Below, piece by piece: positions 24,201 to 35,560 of a stretch of 64,000 nucleotides of DNA. Below the pieces are notes generated by a model. That model was not told the DNA's origin. It searched no databases and saw nothing but the letters and a program-made list of their open reading frames with translations. Source of the stretch: Triatoma infestans (lineage: Eukaryota > Arthropoda > Insecta > Hemiptera > Reduviidae); the NCBI GenBank assembly GCA_011037195.1, contig JAAEAF010014402.1, positions 157,116-221,115 of the forward strand. The letters are read 5' to 3'. How positions within the stretch are numbered: the first letter of the stretch is position 1; each line of letters begins with the position of its first letter. A program made the position numbers and the translations under genes.

Positions 24201-25174
24201 GTAATCTAGGGCGCAATTAATCTATTGCAGAATACCATCTGCAATGTGATGTGCTAATCATAATTTACCTTGACTAAACTTTCATTGAATAAACTTCCTA
24301 TTGAGAAGGAAATTTGTTCATATTGCATTTGTATTAAACTGCAACAAGCGGAAGTCGTGTGGATATAACATATCAGTTTCCCCAATAGCTATTCCAATTG
24401 GTAAAGACTTTTTATTTATACTATAGCTGTTTTAAAAATGTTACTTTTTCCTTTTTTTAATTTACCCAGCTATTCCCTTCCCTAGTGTTACGTTTGTAAC
24501 GTATACTAATTCTGAGCACTTATCGATGGCATCAGACAACATTTGCTTGATATTCTTTTCATCTGGTCCTTTTTTTTATAGAGAAGTGACTGGTTTTTAT
24601 TTCTTACCTGTCACCCGTTCCAAACCTTTTGTTTTAAATGTTAAAGAAGCTTCATTCTGCCTCACCAACTATTGAAGTTGTCATTAGTGAGAATTTCGAA
24701 TCTTAAATAAATCTTTTAAAGTTATCAAAAATTGCAATATATATATATATGTTTAAATAGACTTGGAAACAAAGCTAATTATTTGTATTAATTACAAAAT
24801 CAATTTACTTGAAGATCACATTTTCAAAATACATTGTGATTAAAAACATTCACTTTAAATTGCTACATTGCCTTGACTTGCTATATTAACAATTGTCATT
24901 GTTTCTTTTCCCCTTTGTATAAATCAAAGCTTTATAAATCCCTAGATATTATTTTTTCATCAATCTATGGTCACTTGAGATTATACTGAATTGTTTGTAC
25001 TTTCTTATTGTGGAGTAAGTGATGGAATAAGAGGATATTACACTAAAGAATATCGAACTAATCATTTCATCATTACCATATTTACATCCTTTTAGATGGT
25101 CAATACCATGGTTAAACTTTATTGTTGCTCTAGTTATTTATAATAGTTTATCTATTTAGTTTATTTTTTTTTTT
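24201..25174. other. AT-rich DNA, nothing recognised
   Basis: A TA run lies at about 24739-24751. No gene or repeat identified. Confidence 0.4.
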
Positions 25175-25400
25175 ATTTTAGGCGCGTCAACATCAATGGT
25201 CATTGGCGCCCGAAGCCTTCTCAGAGCACTGCCGGCTTCCAGGACAGTGTTCTCTCGTTACACACAACACTGTGCATCACCGGACAGTGAGCTGTAGAGG
25301 CTCCTGTGCAGAGAATGGCTTTCTGGGCACCAAGCTGAACTCGAACCCGGGACCTCCGCATGGGAGTCCAGTATGCTAACCACTTAGCTATTCCCTTCTC
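25175..25400 (-). mobile_element. tRNA-derived SINE, family 1
   Basis: On the minus strand the head reads GGGAATAGCTAAGTGGTTAG and a B-box GGTTCGAGTTC, then the shared body (GGCTCCTACAGCTCACTG-like, GAACACTGTCCTGG, GCCGGCAGTGC) and ends GACGCGCC followed by A-rich DNA. Full length. Confidence 0.75.
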
Positions 25401-25429
25401 TTATATATATATACTAATTATTTATTATG

Positions 25430-25850
25430 ATTTGTCTGTGTGGAGGGACCAAACCCTACGCTATCCAAAGCCTCACTGGGCTCATACAGCTACCCAAAGA
25501 AAAAACAACAAACCAAGGTCTAGAACAAAAATCTAGACCCGGATATAATCCATCTAAGTTTCACCGCAGTCCAAATAAATCGGACAATAATCTTAAGCGG
25601 AAATAGCTTAAGCTCTTCCACAGACAACCTATTCCGACCAAAGGTCCTGAACCTAATTTCCTCACAACCCAGGCAATCAGTCATAAGATGGATGGGTGTT
25701 TCCTCCTCTATCTCACAACTCTACAAAATGGATCCGGCATGAGCCCCATTATGTAGAGATGTCTCCTTAAACCACAATGTCCAGTAATGAATCCAACCAG
25801 ATGCCTGAGAGTGCTCTGTGAAAACCAATGCTACATCTCACTATACATAT
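25430..25850 (-). pseudogene. RNase H-type LINE, C-terminal region (relic)
   Basis: On the minus strand one frame reads HLVGFITGHCGLRRHLYIMG and LMPDPFCRVV and, after a break, the next frame encodes the EEETPIHL segment. This is the Cys/His region after the RNase H domain in I/R1-related LINEs. The frame has stops and a shift, so the copy is dead. It is the best-preserved of three related relics (16430, 25430, 63545). Confidence 0.6.
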
Positions 25851-26039
25851 ACTTAGTTTAGCCTGTAAGTTTTCTTTTACTACTGTTTTTACTTATTCCT
25901 CTTGATAGAAGATTAAGTCCAGAAAAATTGCAAGTTAAAAGCAATTAAATAATTTTGTTTAATTGATAAAAGTGTTAACAGTAACTTCTATTTCTGGAAG
26001 AAGTTCCAATCGATATTCTGATAAATCGTTTTCAATGAA

Positions 26040-27800
26040 ATGAATGGTCTAAGTCACAAGGAGTCTTCATTTTGTGACACATGCTTCTGGGAACAATTTT
26101 GCCTTTGTTGGCTTCTTAGAAATTGGTACTGAAAAGAATTTTAAAAGTCATGGTACACGGGTTACAAAAATTGTAGAAGGTCCTGCAGGTTTTTTGAACT
26201 TGATCGCCGATTGCACCTCATTGACATTCAGTTCAGTAAACCTGAGTACATCTCTTCCTGCTTAGCGTGCCTTTACGTTCATTCTAGAAAAATCTAAAAT
26301 GTCATTCAAGTTTCTTTTTAGGAAAGGGTCCACGGTTCATTCTTTGTGTAGTGAAACCACTGTGTCTTTGAGATAACGCTTGAGAGAATCTATAGTAATG
26401 AAGTCTTCTTGATTCATCCTCACCACCAAGAACTTCTTACTAGCCTTGGCTACAAGAGTTTCCCAATGTTCTGTAACAAATTCCTGCCTGCCCTGTTCTT
26501 CTTAGCACTTTCTATTATTCCAAAATTCTGGTCACATTCCATGAATGAGTGTCCAGAAACTAGGAGTTTGTGGTCTACAGTTTGCATATTGGTGTTACGG
26601 ATAACATAAAGCCAGAATTTGACAATGAAATGATTCAAGTTTTGTTCCCCTGCATGGTCGCTAAGTGCCGTCAAATGAGTATTTTCAATAGTTGCTATCC
26701 AGATGATTGCCTGGATACCACAGTATTATGGTAATTGAAAACCCTACATATATTTTACACTTTGCTGAATACAAGTTCTAGCAAATATACAAAATCCTTT
26801 ATGGACTGGAGCTCCAAATCCCTTGTGCTCCAAACCAAATAGCTATCTGGTTAAGTAGTTTTTCTTCACATCAATAAAATGCAGCTCTGGTTGAGTAAGA
26901 CATACCCTCTGTGCTTTGAACAGAAGGGATTTTAGCTTCCCTATCCTATTTCTGGATATTCTAAAAATTACACTTATATCCCTCGTGCTTTAGACCCCTG
27001 GAATAAGAATAAAAAAAAAAAAAACATTACAAATAGCCGAAAATTTTTCTAATTTGTCGGCCAATTTTGATCATTTGTATTCACCTCTTCATTGCTTTGA
27101 AACTTGAAATCACATGCTGAAGTCGTTAAACGACCAACCAAATGGAAATCTGATAGTGTAAGATCCAGGTTGTAGGACGGATTTGGCATAACTTCAACTT
27201 AATTTTTCAGCAGTTCATCTCGCCTTTTCAAGATCTCACACTTCTTTCTTCCAACTTTTTTCTAATTGGTTGTTTCCTTGAATGCAGCTATCAAGTGCTG
27301 GAGTAAAAATATCAATTGGTCGTTCAACAGTTTGCCAATTAGAGATTACACTTGCCCGGCCACTTCTGTATTGATAACCCATTAGTAGAAGTTTGCATGA
27401 CTCATACAACTTACACCATTTTGAGCATTTCACAATCATTTCCCATGGGTTTATCCCACCAAAAATTGTTTCATCTGAATGCTGTTCTTCAAAATGCTGA
27501 TTTCTAGAAGACTTGCCAACGTTGAATGAGTAATAAAGGATGTAAGGTGGATGTCACCTTATGATGCTGGATATGTTGTTAGTTTTAAGGAAATGATTAT
27601 TACAGCAATTGCCAGGAGAAGTCTTTTAATGAAAAAAATTCTTTACTTGCTCTACGTTTCATTCCTTCATCCCCCCCCAGTCTTCGAGGAACAGGATTCT
27701 CCCACCAACAAAAACACGATAAATTCTTGTCCAAAGTAAAAGACCCATTTGATAAAACTAAGAAAAAACATATGCAGTTTATTATATTCTTCAATCTATT
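26040..27800 (-). pseudogene. Decayed transposase-like gene with SD-x-x-GxQN and SGHSF motifs
   Basis: Three collinear minus-strand segments look like one gene. 27794-27600 gives LSNGSFTLDKNLSCFCWWEN. 26674-26450 gives ALSDHAGEQNLNHF and HKLLVSGHSFMECDQNFGII. 26450-26060 continues as EFVTEHWETLVAKASKKFL with stops. A widespread but poorly named animal repeat family has the order (F/Y)-x-x-W-x-E, SD-x-x-(G)-x-QN-x-N, SGH(S/T)(F/Y)-x-x-x-D-x-x-FG-x-IE; I believe it encodes a DDE-type transposase, but this is from memory and unverified. Stops and shifts show it is inactive. No terminal repeats were found. Confidence 0.45.
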
Positions 27801-29109
27801 ACACCAAACTGCAACGCTTGTTACATAGTAGGTGAATCAAGACATTTTTATGTAAAAGACTTAAAAAACATGACCAAGATATTATTAACAAAATAATTGA
27901 TCCAATTCCTTACACATTCATTTCCTTCCGAATTCCGCCAGCGTTAAAAAAAAAGGCCAAAAAATCATTAATGGCACTTTTAATAACATTTTTCTATTTC
28001 TCAATAAAGACACTCTACAATTCTTTCAATTTGACATTGCCACACTTCGCTATAAATATTTTTCTAATCTCTGCCATATTTCAACTAGATTTTTAAATGT
28101 TAAATGTTTTTTCACTTCACTTCAATTTCAATGTACAAACATACTTCTCTTCTACCCTAAATATCTCCTTAATAACGGCACCAATAGCACCCGAAACTTA
28201 GAGCAAGCAAGAATTTTTTCCTTAATAGAGGCCATTCCCTTATAATCATTTCTTTTTAACCTAAGTTATAGATAAGCTTTGATTTGCAGCCCTGCAAAGT
28301 TGATGTCAACAGGGTCTGCAGAATCTGTGGCTTTAGATTTCAAATGTTGTTGCGGATTGATCAAGTGTAGACTAAATGTAGTTACATTCAAATATCTGTA
28401 CCTCAAATGTGTAACGAGAATCAACATGTACTTCCTAAACAATATTTTTTTTATAAGTCCCGTTTAAGGGCAACTAGTAAAAATTTTCAAATTTGAAGCA
28501 ATTCGTTAATGGTAATTCTATGAATCGCAATAAAAACGAAAATCTCGTGGGTGTTTAAAATATCAGTTGTTTTTATTCCTCCCCACCTGTTACATTACGC
28601 TAATTGCCGCAACAATAACCATCAACATGATTGTTGAATATAATAAAAGTTCATTGATTTCGTCAAAATTGATTGGCCACCATACATATACTTACTTCAT
28701 AAATAAGTAGCTATGATGTAATGAATTGTCTACATTGATAGCCATTAAATTGTTTTTTCAAAGTACTTTATTTTTTCATTTTTTTTTTTTTTTATTCTTT
28801 TTTCCATTTCCCAAGGGTCATAATGTTCAGAAAATTGACTAGTAGGAAAACTTTTACTTTTAATACACTTGATAAAGTTTGCGTGTTATAAAATACGCTG
28901 TTGATCAAAAAGTTTATCAGAAAGTACTTTGTTTGTTAGATTTTATATATATATATAAAACCTATAATCTCTTGAAATATAATTGCCTAAATTTATAGAG
29001 AACAATTGTTGTCGAATGGATGATTAATTTTTTTTTTGGCTCTATTTAATTAGGTTATGTAATATTTAATGAGTAAATATAGTATGTAGTGGATGGCTAT
29101 TGTTGGAGA
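27801..29109. other. AT-rich DNA, nothing recognised
   Basis: The segment 27940-28200 has somewhat protein-like composition but no motif I recognise. Poly-T lies at 28781-28794. Confidence 0.35.
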
Positions 29110-29470
29110 AGATGTGCAGGTTATAGTTGGGTTTTATTGTGTAAATATAAGTAGTATATACCACAGCTACACAGTATAGAGAAGAGAGGAGGAGCTAGAT
29201 CGGGTGGCAGTGGTAGTGGAGCAGGTGGGGGAGGTGTGTGGAGGGATACAAGAGTGTTATGATGACAGTATGGCCCTCGATACAAATACACAATACTAAA
29301 AGTGATAAAGTTGTCGGCACATGTCATCCATTATCTTCAACAACAACAGCAACACTACTGTGTTGTGTTGTATATATACTACTACTACTACTGCTAGCTA
29401 CTCTACACACTTACATACATACACAGTATACACAGTGTGGTGCAGTTTTAATCAAAGATTCCGCAAACCG
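29110..29470. promoter_or_regulatory. Trinucleotide-rich island (speculative regulatory)
   Basis: GGTGGCAGTGGTAGTGGAGC at 29201-29220, CAACAACAGCAACACTAC at 29339-29356 and ACTACTACTACTACTGC at 29377-29393 stand out from the AT-rich surroundings. The composition is similar to 890-1360 and 55150-55400. Confidence 0.2.
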
Positions 29471-30002
29471 CTACCCATATTCTACCTTCTCTCATCAATT
29501 TTCTCTTACAACATTTTCATCTAAACTACATAAAATTAAATTATTCTTAAATGATTTTTTTTTAATTTTTCTTTAGCATAAAGTATGTTATGTTTAATGA
29601 TTTAATTTTTATATTAAAATAGGATTGGCTACGTTCCCTAAATCCCCGTAAAAAAATTCCGTTTTGTTCCGCATATTCTTCCAAAAAGTCATCATTTTAT
29701 CGCTTATGGCTAGATCAGGTTTCCTAATATTGTCAGTTTCCTTAAAGATGGATAGATATAAAAAAGCCTAGAGTTACTTTGTGGATAAATAAGATACATA
29801 TTATAGTGTTCACTGTGCAGAGCAGTTTCCAGGTTAAGACCCGCTTCAGTCGTGACCACCTTTTCCCATGATAATGAAAGCTACCGTTCTTTTACTATAG
29901 AGTTAAATGGAGGTGTTCATACATGGCCACACCTGCAACCACAATAACATTTGGTTGTGAAACACTTATACTACACCTTTTCCTTATTCCACTAAATTAA
30001 AT
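29471..30002. other. AT-rich spacer
   Basis: Nothing recognised. Confidence 0.4.
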
Positions 30003-30115
30003 ATACACTGCGCCAAAAAAAGTCTGTGAACACGCTAACTGCATTTTATTGTTATGGTTATTATCATTATAGAAACAATTTTTTTATAAAAAAAAAACAT
30101 TATATATGCAAAAAA

Positions 30116-30810
30116 TCTGGTGTGAAACACTCACACAGAACTTTCTCTTACTCCAGTTTTAAAAATTGTGATTGACAAAATTTATAGTTAGTATAAAAAT
30201 TTTTATGAAATTCGTCGGTGTTTTTATTGGAGATAATCATAAAAACTGAAAAATACTTCTTAGTAAAAACGCGATTCAGGTTATCCGATTTCCTTCAAAA
30301 GTTCGGAATTTCAACAACTTTAATACTAATTAATATTATTTAGATGATTAGAATTGTGTAATAAACTGAAATTGCACGTTAGAGGACCTTCACCCCCTCC
30401 CACAAAAGTGCCATTAAATACATTTTCCTGGAGAAATGTTTCAAACAAAAAATTGTAGATCTTTGTATATGTAGTTGATATGCCAAGTTTAAAGAAAATC
30501 GTTGGAGCTATTTTTGAGATAATTGCAAAAAAGTAAAAAAAAAAACAATCAGTAAAGTGGTACTTCTGGTTGAGGAATTTTGACAGATAACGTACTGTCA
30601 GATCCCATGGTGGATACTCAAACGGAATATCAAGTTTGAACTTTCTGCGATTTTTCATTTTTGAGCTGTGCTGTTCTACATACCTACTCACCATAGACCA
30701 TTTTCTAAAAACCACTTTTTTTTTACTCAGGGGCCCTCAAAACGGATATTTCCAGTGAAAACCCGATATCGAAAATTTGACACGATTCAAGGAAGGTATA
30801 AGAGAAAGTA
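30116..30810 (+). mobile_element. HINE-like element, copy 4 (inserted in Tc1-like element)
   Basis: TCTGGTGTGAAACACTCACA at the left and TAAGAGAAAGTA at the right. One module. The 3' hairpin is damaged (TTCAAGGAAGGTATAAGAG). It lies just inside the left terminal repeat of the Tc1-like element, so it is younger than that element. Confidence 0.7.
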
Positions 30811-30929
30811 AAAAAAACCCTGTGAACATATAAATAAACAGATTATTAATTAAATATTCAATATTATAACATAATATTTAAAAACTTATAGAACTTTGTT
30901 TGTTTCTTATTACTTCCAACGAACGAGCT

Positions 30930-31403
30930 TTCATAGAAGCTACTAACTTTGGTAGGAATTTTCTTCAGGAATTTTAACCAATTATTCCACAAGTTTTTTT
31001 AATTCTTCTCGGTTCTGTATTCCTCGGTTTGTTATTCGACGATTGACTTCATCCTAAATGTGCTCTATGGGATTAAGATCGGGAGATTGGGGAGGGTTTT
31101 TCATTCGCTGAGCCATTCCTGAGTTTTTTTAATGCAATATGTTTTTAGGGTCGTTATCTTCTTGGAAGATAAATGTTCCCTCCAATTCTTAATTTTTTCG
31201 CACTCTCGCTTATATTTTCCCTTAATGTATTAATGTATGTGCATGTATTGATCCATATTACCATTAATTAGATGCAGCTTACCCATTCCTTTAGCACTCA
31301 TGCACCCTCAGACCAATACATTGCCTCCTCCAAATTTGACAATGGGCTTTAAATTTTTCACTTTCATAGCTTTATTTCTTTTTCTCCAGACGAATCAATC
31401 AAA
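30930..31403 (-). pseudogene. Tc1-like transposase, C-terminal half (copy 1)
   Basis: Read on minus, the DNA encodes KPIVKFGGGNVLV, GCMSAKGMGKLHLINGNMDQ, then, in broken frames, the QEDNDPKH-like and SPDLNPIEH(I/F)WDE motifs, and a tail related to NRGIQNREEL. These are the second Asp and the Asp/Glu region of Tc1/mariner DD34E transposases. Stops and frameshifts abound; no activity is possible. Confidence 0.75.
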
Positions 31404-31889
31404 ACTTATCACAAGATTAGATTAGATTAGTTTGGGGAGGGCCACGCCTCATTCCACTATGACCTACATTAAGAGGTCTATTGTGGATCCCCTGGATTTA
31501 TAGCACATCCTTCGCCCTCTTCGCCTCTTCATCAGGCCTAGCAAAGCTGAAAATGGCTCCGTCATGAAGCTCGAGGCTTCGGGATTACTAGACTCCAGTT
31601 GAAGAAACCTTGTTCTTGCCAGTTCGGCACACTCACAAAGGATGTGCACCGGGGTTTCCTCCTCGGTCCTGCAGAAACGACATAATGCGTTGTCTACAAC
31701 TAATAGATGGTTTATGTGCCTATTCAGCCTACAATGCTCTGTTAGTAGACCCACTATTAGCCTTATATCCCTTCGGCTATGACTCAGTAGAGCCTTGGTA
31801 AATTTAGGCAAATGTCTCTTAATGAAGAGTTTCGCCCGCCTCGTCCTGGCGTACTTTCCCACCATCGCAGACCCTGGTCTTCTATCCAT
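31404..31889 (-). mobile_element. LINE 3' fragment between two copies of its target
   Basis: Bounded on the left by (GATTA)n (31403-31421), read on minus as a 3' TAATC tail, and on the right by the start of the duplicated transposase DNA. It contains the ORF at 31464-31892. The flanking duplication is about 320 bp, far longer than a normal LINE target-site duplication. Confidence 0.55.
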
Positions 31890-31892
31890 CAC
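31464..31892 (-). pseudogene. RNase H-type LINE ORF2, C-terminal segment
   Basis: The frame encodes RDIRLIVGLLTEHCRLNRHI, LLVVDNALCRFCRTEEETPV and HILCECAELARTRF. This is the C-x2-C ... H-x4-C segment that follows the RNase H domain in I/R1/jockey-related LINEs and is probably involved in nucleic-acid binding. The open frame is intact for about 140 codons but lacks endonuclease, RT and RNase H, so it is a 5'-truncated relic. The first codons overlap the duplicated Tc1 flank by chance. Confidence 0.75.
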
Positions 31893-32211
31893 TATTAAGA
31901 CCTGGAAATTGGGGAGGGTTTTTCAGGCGCCGAGCCATTCCTGAGTTCTTAATGCAGTATGTTTTGAAGATAAATGTTCCCTCCAATTCTTAATTTTTTT
32001 GCATTCTCGCTTAAATTTTCCCTTAATGTGTTAATGTACATGTATTGATCCATATTACCATTAATTAGATGCACCTTACGCATTCCTTTAGCACTCATGC
32101 ACCCCCAGACCATAACACTGCCTTCTCCAAATTAGACAATGGTCTTTAAATTTTTCACTTTCATAGGTTTATTTCTTTTTCTCCAGACGAATCAATCAAA
32201 ACTTATCACAA
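31890..32211 (-). repeat. Duplicated Tc1-like transposase segment (copy 2)
   Basis: It repeats 31071-31403 with scattered substitutions and small deletions (for example tagatgcagcttacccattc versus tagatgcaccttacgcattc). On minus it encodes VWRKRNKPMKVKNLKTIV, EGSVMVWGCMSAKGM and related residues. It joins plus-oriented transposase sequence at 32211/32212. Confidence 0.75.
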
Positions 32212-32440
32212 TACTACGGAGTAAGTGTAACACCACAGCCTGTTCGAAATAAGTTGCTTGAATTCAACTATTATTGCCGAGTTCCAAGGAAGAAGCCATT
32301 TATTATTAGTAAAATAAATCGTAAGCGCCGATTGGATTTAGCAAAAGAACACTTGACGAAACTTCTTGGTTACTGGGGACTCAGTCATATTATCGGACGA
32401 GTTGAAATTTATTGTTTTTGATTCCGATGGTTGGGCAAAA
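32212..32440 (+). pseudogene. Tc1-like transposase, N-terminal/central part, opposite strand
   Basis: The plus strand reads YGVSVTPQPVRNKLLEF, CRVPRKKPFIISKINRKRRL and DLAKEHLTKL and, after a frameshift, DSVILSDELKFIVFDSDGW. This is the end of the helix-turn-helix region and the first catalytic Asp block (SDE) of Tc1 transposases. It faces away from the C-terminal halves at 30930-32211, so no continuous gene remains. Confidence 0.75.
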
Positions 32441-32630
32441 ATATAAAAAAATTATTTTCGTAAATATTTTTGAAAAAATTATAATTTCTGATATAAAATA
32501 ATAATGTTTCTTGTTTCTTGTTATAAAATTACATATTTGTTTTTCCCTGAAAAAAATTGTTACTACAATGATAATAATCTAACACTAAAATGAGTTAGCG
32601 TGTCCACACACTTTTTTTTTGGCCCAGTAT

Positions 32631-33469
32631 CAAAATTTTTTCTTACAAAACAATAATTTTAATCAGGTAAATTATGGATAAACTCTTCTAAATTGTTGCG
32701 TAATCTTTAGAATAAAAAAAAAAGTAGTTTTTCCTTATAATGATTTTCTTATATTTATATATGTAGATAATCTTGTGTAAATTATAGATAAACATATAAT
32801 TTTCCCCTTTCACAAAAGCATTCTAGTAATTTAAACACACAATTTTTTAATATTCCAAACAATTAATGAATAATTCTGGCGCTTAAAAAAACAAGATAAT
32901 ATTCCAATAAACCTTGACCCCAATACTATCAAAAATATGTGCCGCATATAAACCTTTCCAAACAAAAACAAAAACAAAAAAAATATTTAAGTTAGAAAGA
33001 AATACGTGACCTAACATAAAAGCATTAGATGTACATATATAGTTAAATTTAAATCTAATTAAGCTTTATCGAAATTATTTGAAGCAAATTCTCTCTGATG
33101 TCATAAAAATTTATTATCCCTTCTATTTATTACGTGGGACTCTTTTCTTTTTTTTTTGTTCAGTATTAAAATATGAAGTATGGTAGATATATGCTTTAAG
33201 ATAGAGTATACTTAGAGAATATGAAAATTAAATTAAACTTTGGAGAGGATTAAACACGTATAGACTGAGTAAATCTTCCCTGAAAATCCCTCACTGGGAT
33301 TATCAATATCTTTCTTTTACATTATCTTACTACAAGAACTTTTAATTATAAAAAAAACTTTTATGTATTTTATGAAAATCATGTCTTTCTCGTATTGAAA
33401 TTAAACTGTTGATAAGATTGATTTTCTTCAAACTTGAAATGGTTATTAATTGTTTAGTTGGTTTCAATA
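32631..33469. other. AT-rich DNA, nothing recognised
   Basis: No gene or known repeat seen. Confidence 0.4.
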
Positions 33470-33567
33470 ATATATTATTATATTTTATTATTGTATTATA
33501 TTATTATTATTATTATTATATTATTGTTTTATATTATTATTATATTATCGTTTTATATTATTGTATT
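33470..33567. repeat. ATT-type microsatellite, left of LINE insertion
   Basis: Imperfect TATTAT/TTATTG array. The same array continues at 35201-35275 beyond the LINE, so the LINE split it. Confidence 0.7.
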
Positions 33568-34129
33568 TTTTTTTTATTATTTTTTTTTATTTTTTTTATT
33601 TTTTTGGCGCATCAACTACTGTGGTTATTAGCGCCCCCAAATCATTATTTACTTTCTCATACTAACGCCGCTCGATCTGGGATGACACATGCTGCTAACC
33701 TAGTTGGCTTCTTGCACAACACTTGCTGAACAAGGCGGGAAGAGCCCCAGGTTCTGAATGTTTCCACACGTCCCCACTTATATCATCAATCTAGTCGACG
33801 AGGGGGAGTGTGGATTTATTGTTGTGCCATCCCTTTAATTGCCACAAGTAATTTGAATAAAATTCACGACGAATAAAAGTACTTTGGGTGCCATGTAGCA
33901 TCAATATTTTCATTCTTATTTTTATGTACACTTTAGCTACATAATCTATTTTGAGGAGGCTATTTACTAGAAAACTAGTTGGGGTGTGCAGTACTTTCAA
34001 TAAATGTTCCTTCACCCCCTAAAATGGACTAATCCTAAATTTAACTTAAACCTAGTGGGGTTGAAATACTTTTATAAAATTTCTTTCAACCCCAAAATAA
34101 AAAACCTAATCTATACATTCACACTAACA

Positions 34130-34245
34130 TTCATGCAATAAATACATTTACGCTAATAAATACATTCACGCCAATAAATACATTCACACCAATAAATATA
34201 TTCACGCCAATAAATACATTCACGCCAATAAATACATTCATCCTA
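34130..34245. repeat. 18-bp minisatellite in LINE 3' UTR
   Basis: About six units of AATAAATACATTCACGCC with small variants. The same unit type is in the related fragment at 12640-12750, so it belongs to the LINE. Confidence 0.8.
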
Positions 34246-34358
34246 CACATTCGTACAAAGGGAAAGTACTCTATATTCCTTTCCCCTAAAATAACTAACC
34301 TAGTTGGGTGAAGTACTCGATATTCCTTCACCCATGTTTAATTAACCTAAATACTAGC

Positions 34359-35190
34359 CTAAATGAACCTATATATATTAATATCTTTTAAAAAAGCAAA
34401 TAGCCTCCTTGTATAAGGAGAACCCTCTTGTAGAATTGCGCGCTTGTCATGTGGCAGGCCTGCTTTCTCTCTCTCTCTGCGCAGAGCCTGACACCCTTCC
34501 AACACGTGCGCCACTGTTAGCCTTTCTCGGCATCGAGGACATCTCGGCCTTCTCCCACCTATAAGGAGGTGCCCATGTGTCACACGTGTATGACCAATCC
34601 TCAGCCTCGTCAAAATTACTGAATCATGCCGCGGGTAATTCTCGACTGTAATACTTTGCACATGTGGTTTAATATCTTTGAACTTCTCATTTATCCTGTC
34701 CCACTGACGTTGCCATTTTCTATTAATAATTTGTTTCATATATATTTGTAGGTCAGTGGGACGTACTGGGGTGACAGCATCTGTTTGTGTAGAGGCGGCT
34801 CGTTTGGCCGCCTCGTCCGCCCGTTCATTGCCGGATGTGGCCCGGCACCCAGGCGAACGTCACCCATTGACCACATGCGCTTAATTGCAGCAGTAACCTG
34901 TAGATATTTAAGACCATTGGGTCTGTCGAGAATTTATCCCGGAGAGTCATTAGTGCACTTATTGAGTCCGTCAATATAAGAGATTTTTTATAATTATTTT
35001 TCTCGATTAATTCTAGGGCCTGGCAAATAGCAAATGTCTCGGCCGTGTACACAGATGCATAATGCGGGAGTGTCCAACTAATGGTAACTCCTTCCGTGTA
35101 CACAGCAGTTCCCACTCCGTCGCCTATCTTAGACCCGTCTGCATATATAGGTCGAGAATCATAATAAAAGTTTAAGATTTCTTTTTTGTT
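34359..35190 (-). pseudogene. LINE ORF2: RNase H domain plus Cys/His C-terminus, one frameshift
   Basis: The frame opens YADGSKIGDGVGTAVYTEGV, then VYTAETFAICQALELIEK, LILTDSISALMTLRD and WVPGHI. The reading then shifts by one frame at about 34828 and continues NERADEAAKRAAS, with the ORF at 34739-34359 carrying RIGHTRVTHGHLLIGG and RCPRCRERLTVAHVLEGC. The Asp, Glu, Asp and Asp of RNase HI (ADGS, AET, TDS, RADE) are all present, as is the C-x2-C-x7-H-x4-C motif. RNase H would remove the RNA strand of the cDNA hybrid. The single frameshift and missing RT make it inactive, but decay is light, so this is a young copy. Confidence 0.82.
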
Positions 35191-35200
35191 GTTTTTTGTT

Positions 35201-35290
35201 GTTTTATATTATTGTATTATATTATTATTATATTATTGTTTTATATTATTTATTATTGTATTATATTATTTAGTTGGGAGAACTAAAACT
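35201..35290. repeat. ATT-type microsatellite, right of LINE insertion
   Basis: Continuation of the array at 33470-33567. Confidence 0.7.
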
Positions 35291-35560
35291 ACAATAAAAC
35301 GACACTTTTTAAGAAGTTGGACTTCCTATCCCCCCTCCACTGGAAGTACTTTTTAAATTCAGTTTACTCCGAAAGAATTTCATATGAAAGTGATGATAGA
35401 TCTGTACAGTTGTAGTTAGTATATCAAGTTTAAAACCACCTGTTGGTGTCTTTTGAAAAAAAAAGTAAAAGTTATGTAAATCGCACTTGCGATCAACCGC
35501 TATTCTTGGAAATCGGAATTTTTCTTAACACATCCTTCGCCAAAGTTCATTTCAAGACTT
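35291..35560 (+). mobile_element. Diverged HINE-like module
   Basis: gaagtactttttaaattcag, gtagttagtatatcaagttta, aatcgcacttgcgatcaacc and ggaaatcggaattttt keep the order of motifs in a HINE-like module. Highly diverged. Confidence 0.3.

Larger units (their letters stand above)
30003..32630. mobile_element. Tc1-like DNA transposon, rearranged, with nested insertions
   Basis: Terminal inverted repeats are recognisable: left GCCAAAAAAAGTCTGTGAAC (30012-30031) then ACGCTAACT, and right, read on minus, GGCCAAAAAAAAAGTGTGTG then GACACGCTAACT. Between them are a HINE-like insertion (30116-30810), transposase C-terminal sequence on minus (about 30930-31403), a LINE fragment (31404-31889), a second minus copy of the same transposase segment (31890-32211) and an N-terminal transposase half on plus (32212-32440). 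The order is not that of an intact element, so inversion and duplication have occurred. Confidence 0.75.
33568..35200 (-). mobile_element. 5'-truncated RNase H LINE with minisatellite 3' UTR
   Basis: On minus the element runs from the RNase H domain (35190) through the C-terminal Cys/His region (ending 34359), a 3' UTR with about six AATAAATACATTCACGCC-type repeats (34130-34245), and a terminal segment ending GATGCGCC plus an A-rich tail near 33605. GTTTTATATTATTGTATT is present at 33550-33567 and 35201-35218; because the site is a microsatellite, this duplication is only probable. Confidence 0.75.

Noticed and set aside
33409..33729. Tyr/Ile-rich open frame
   Set aside because: Translation of the ATT microsatellite and the LINE tail.
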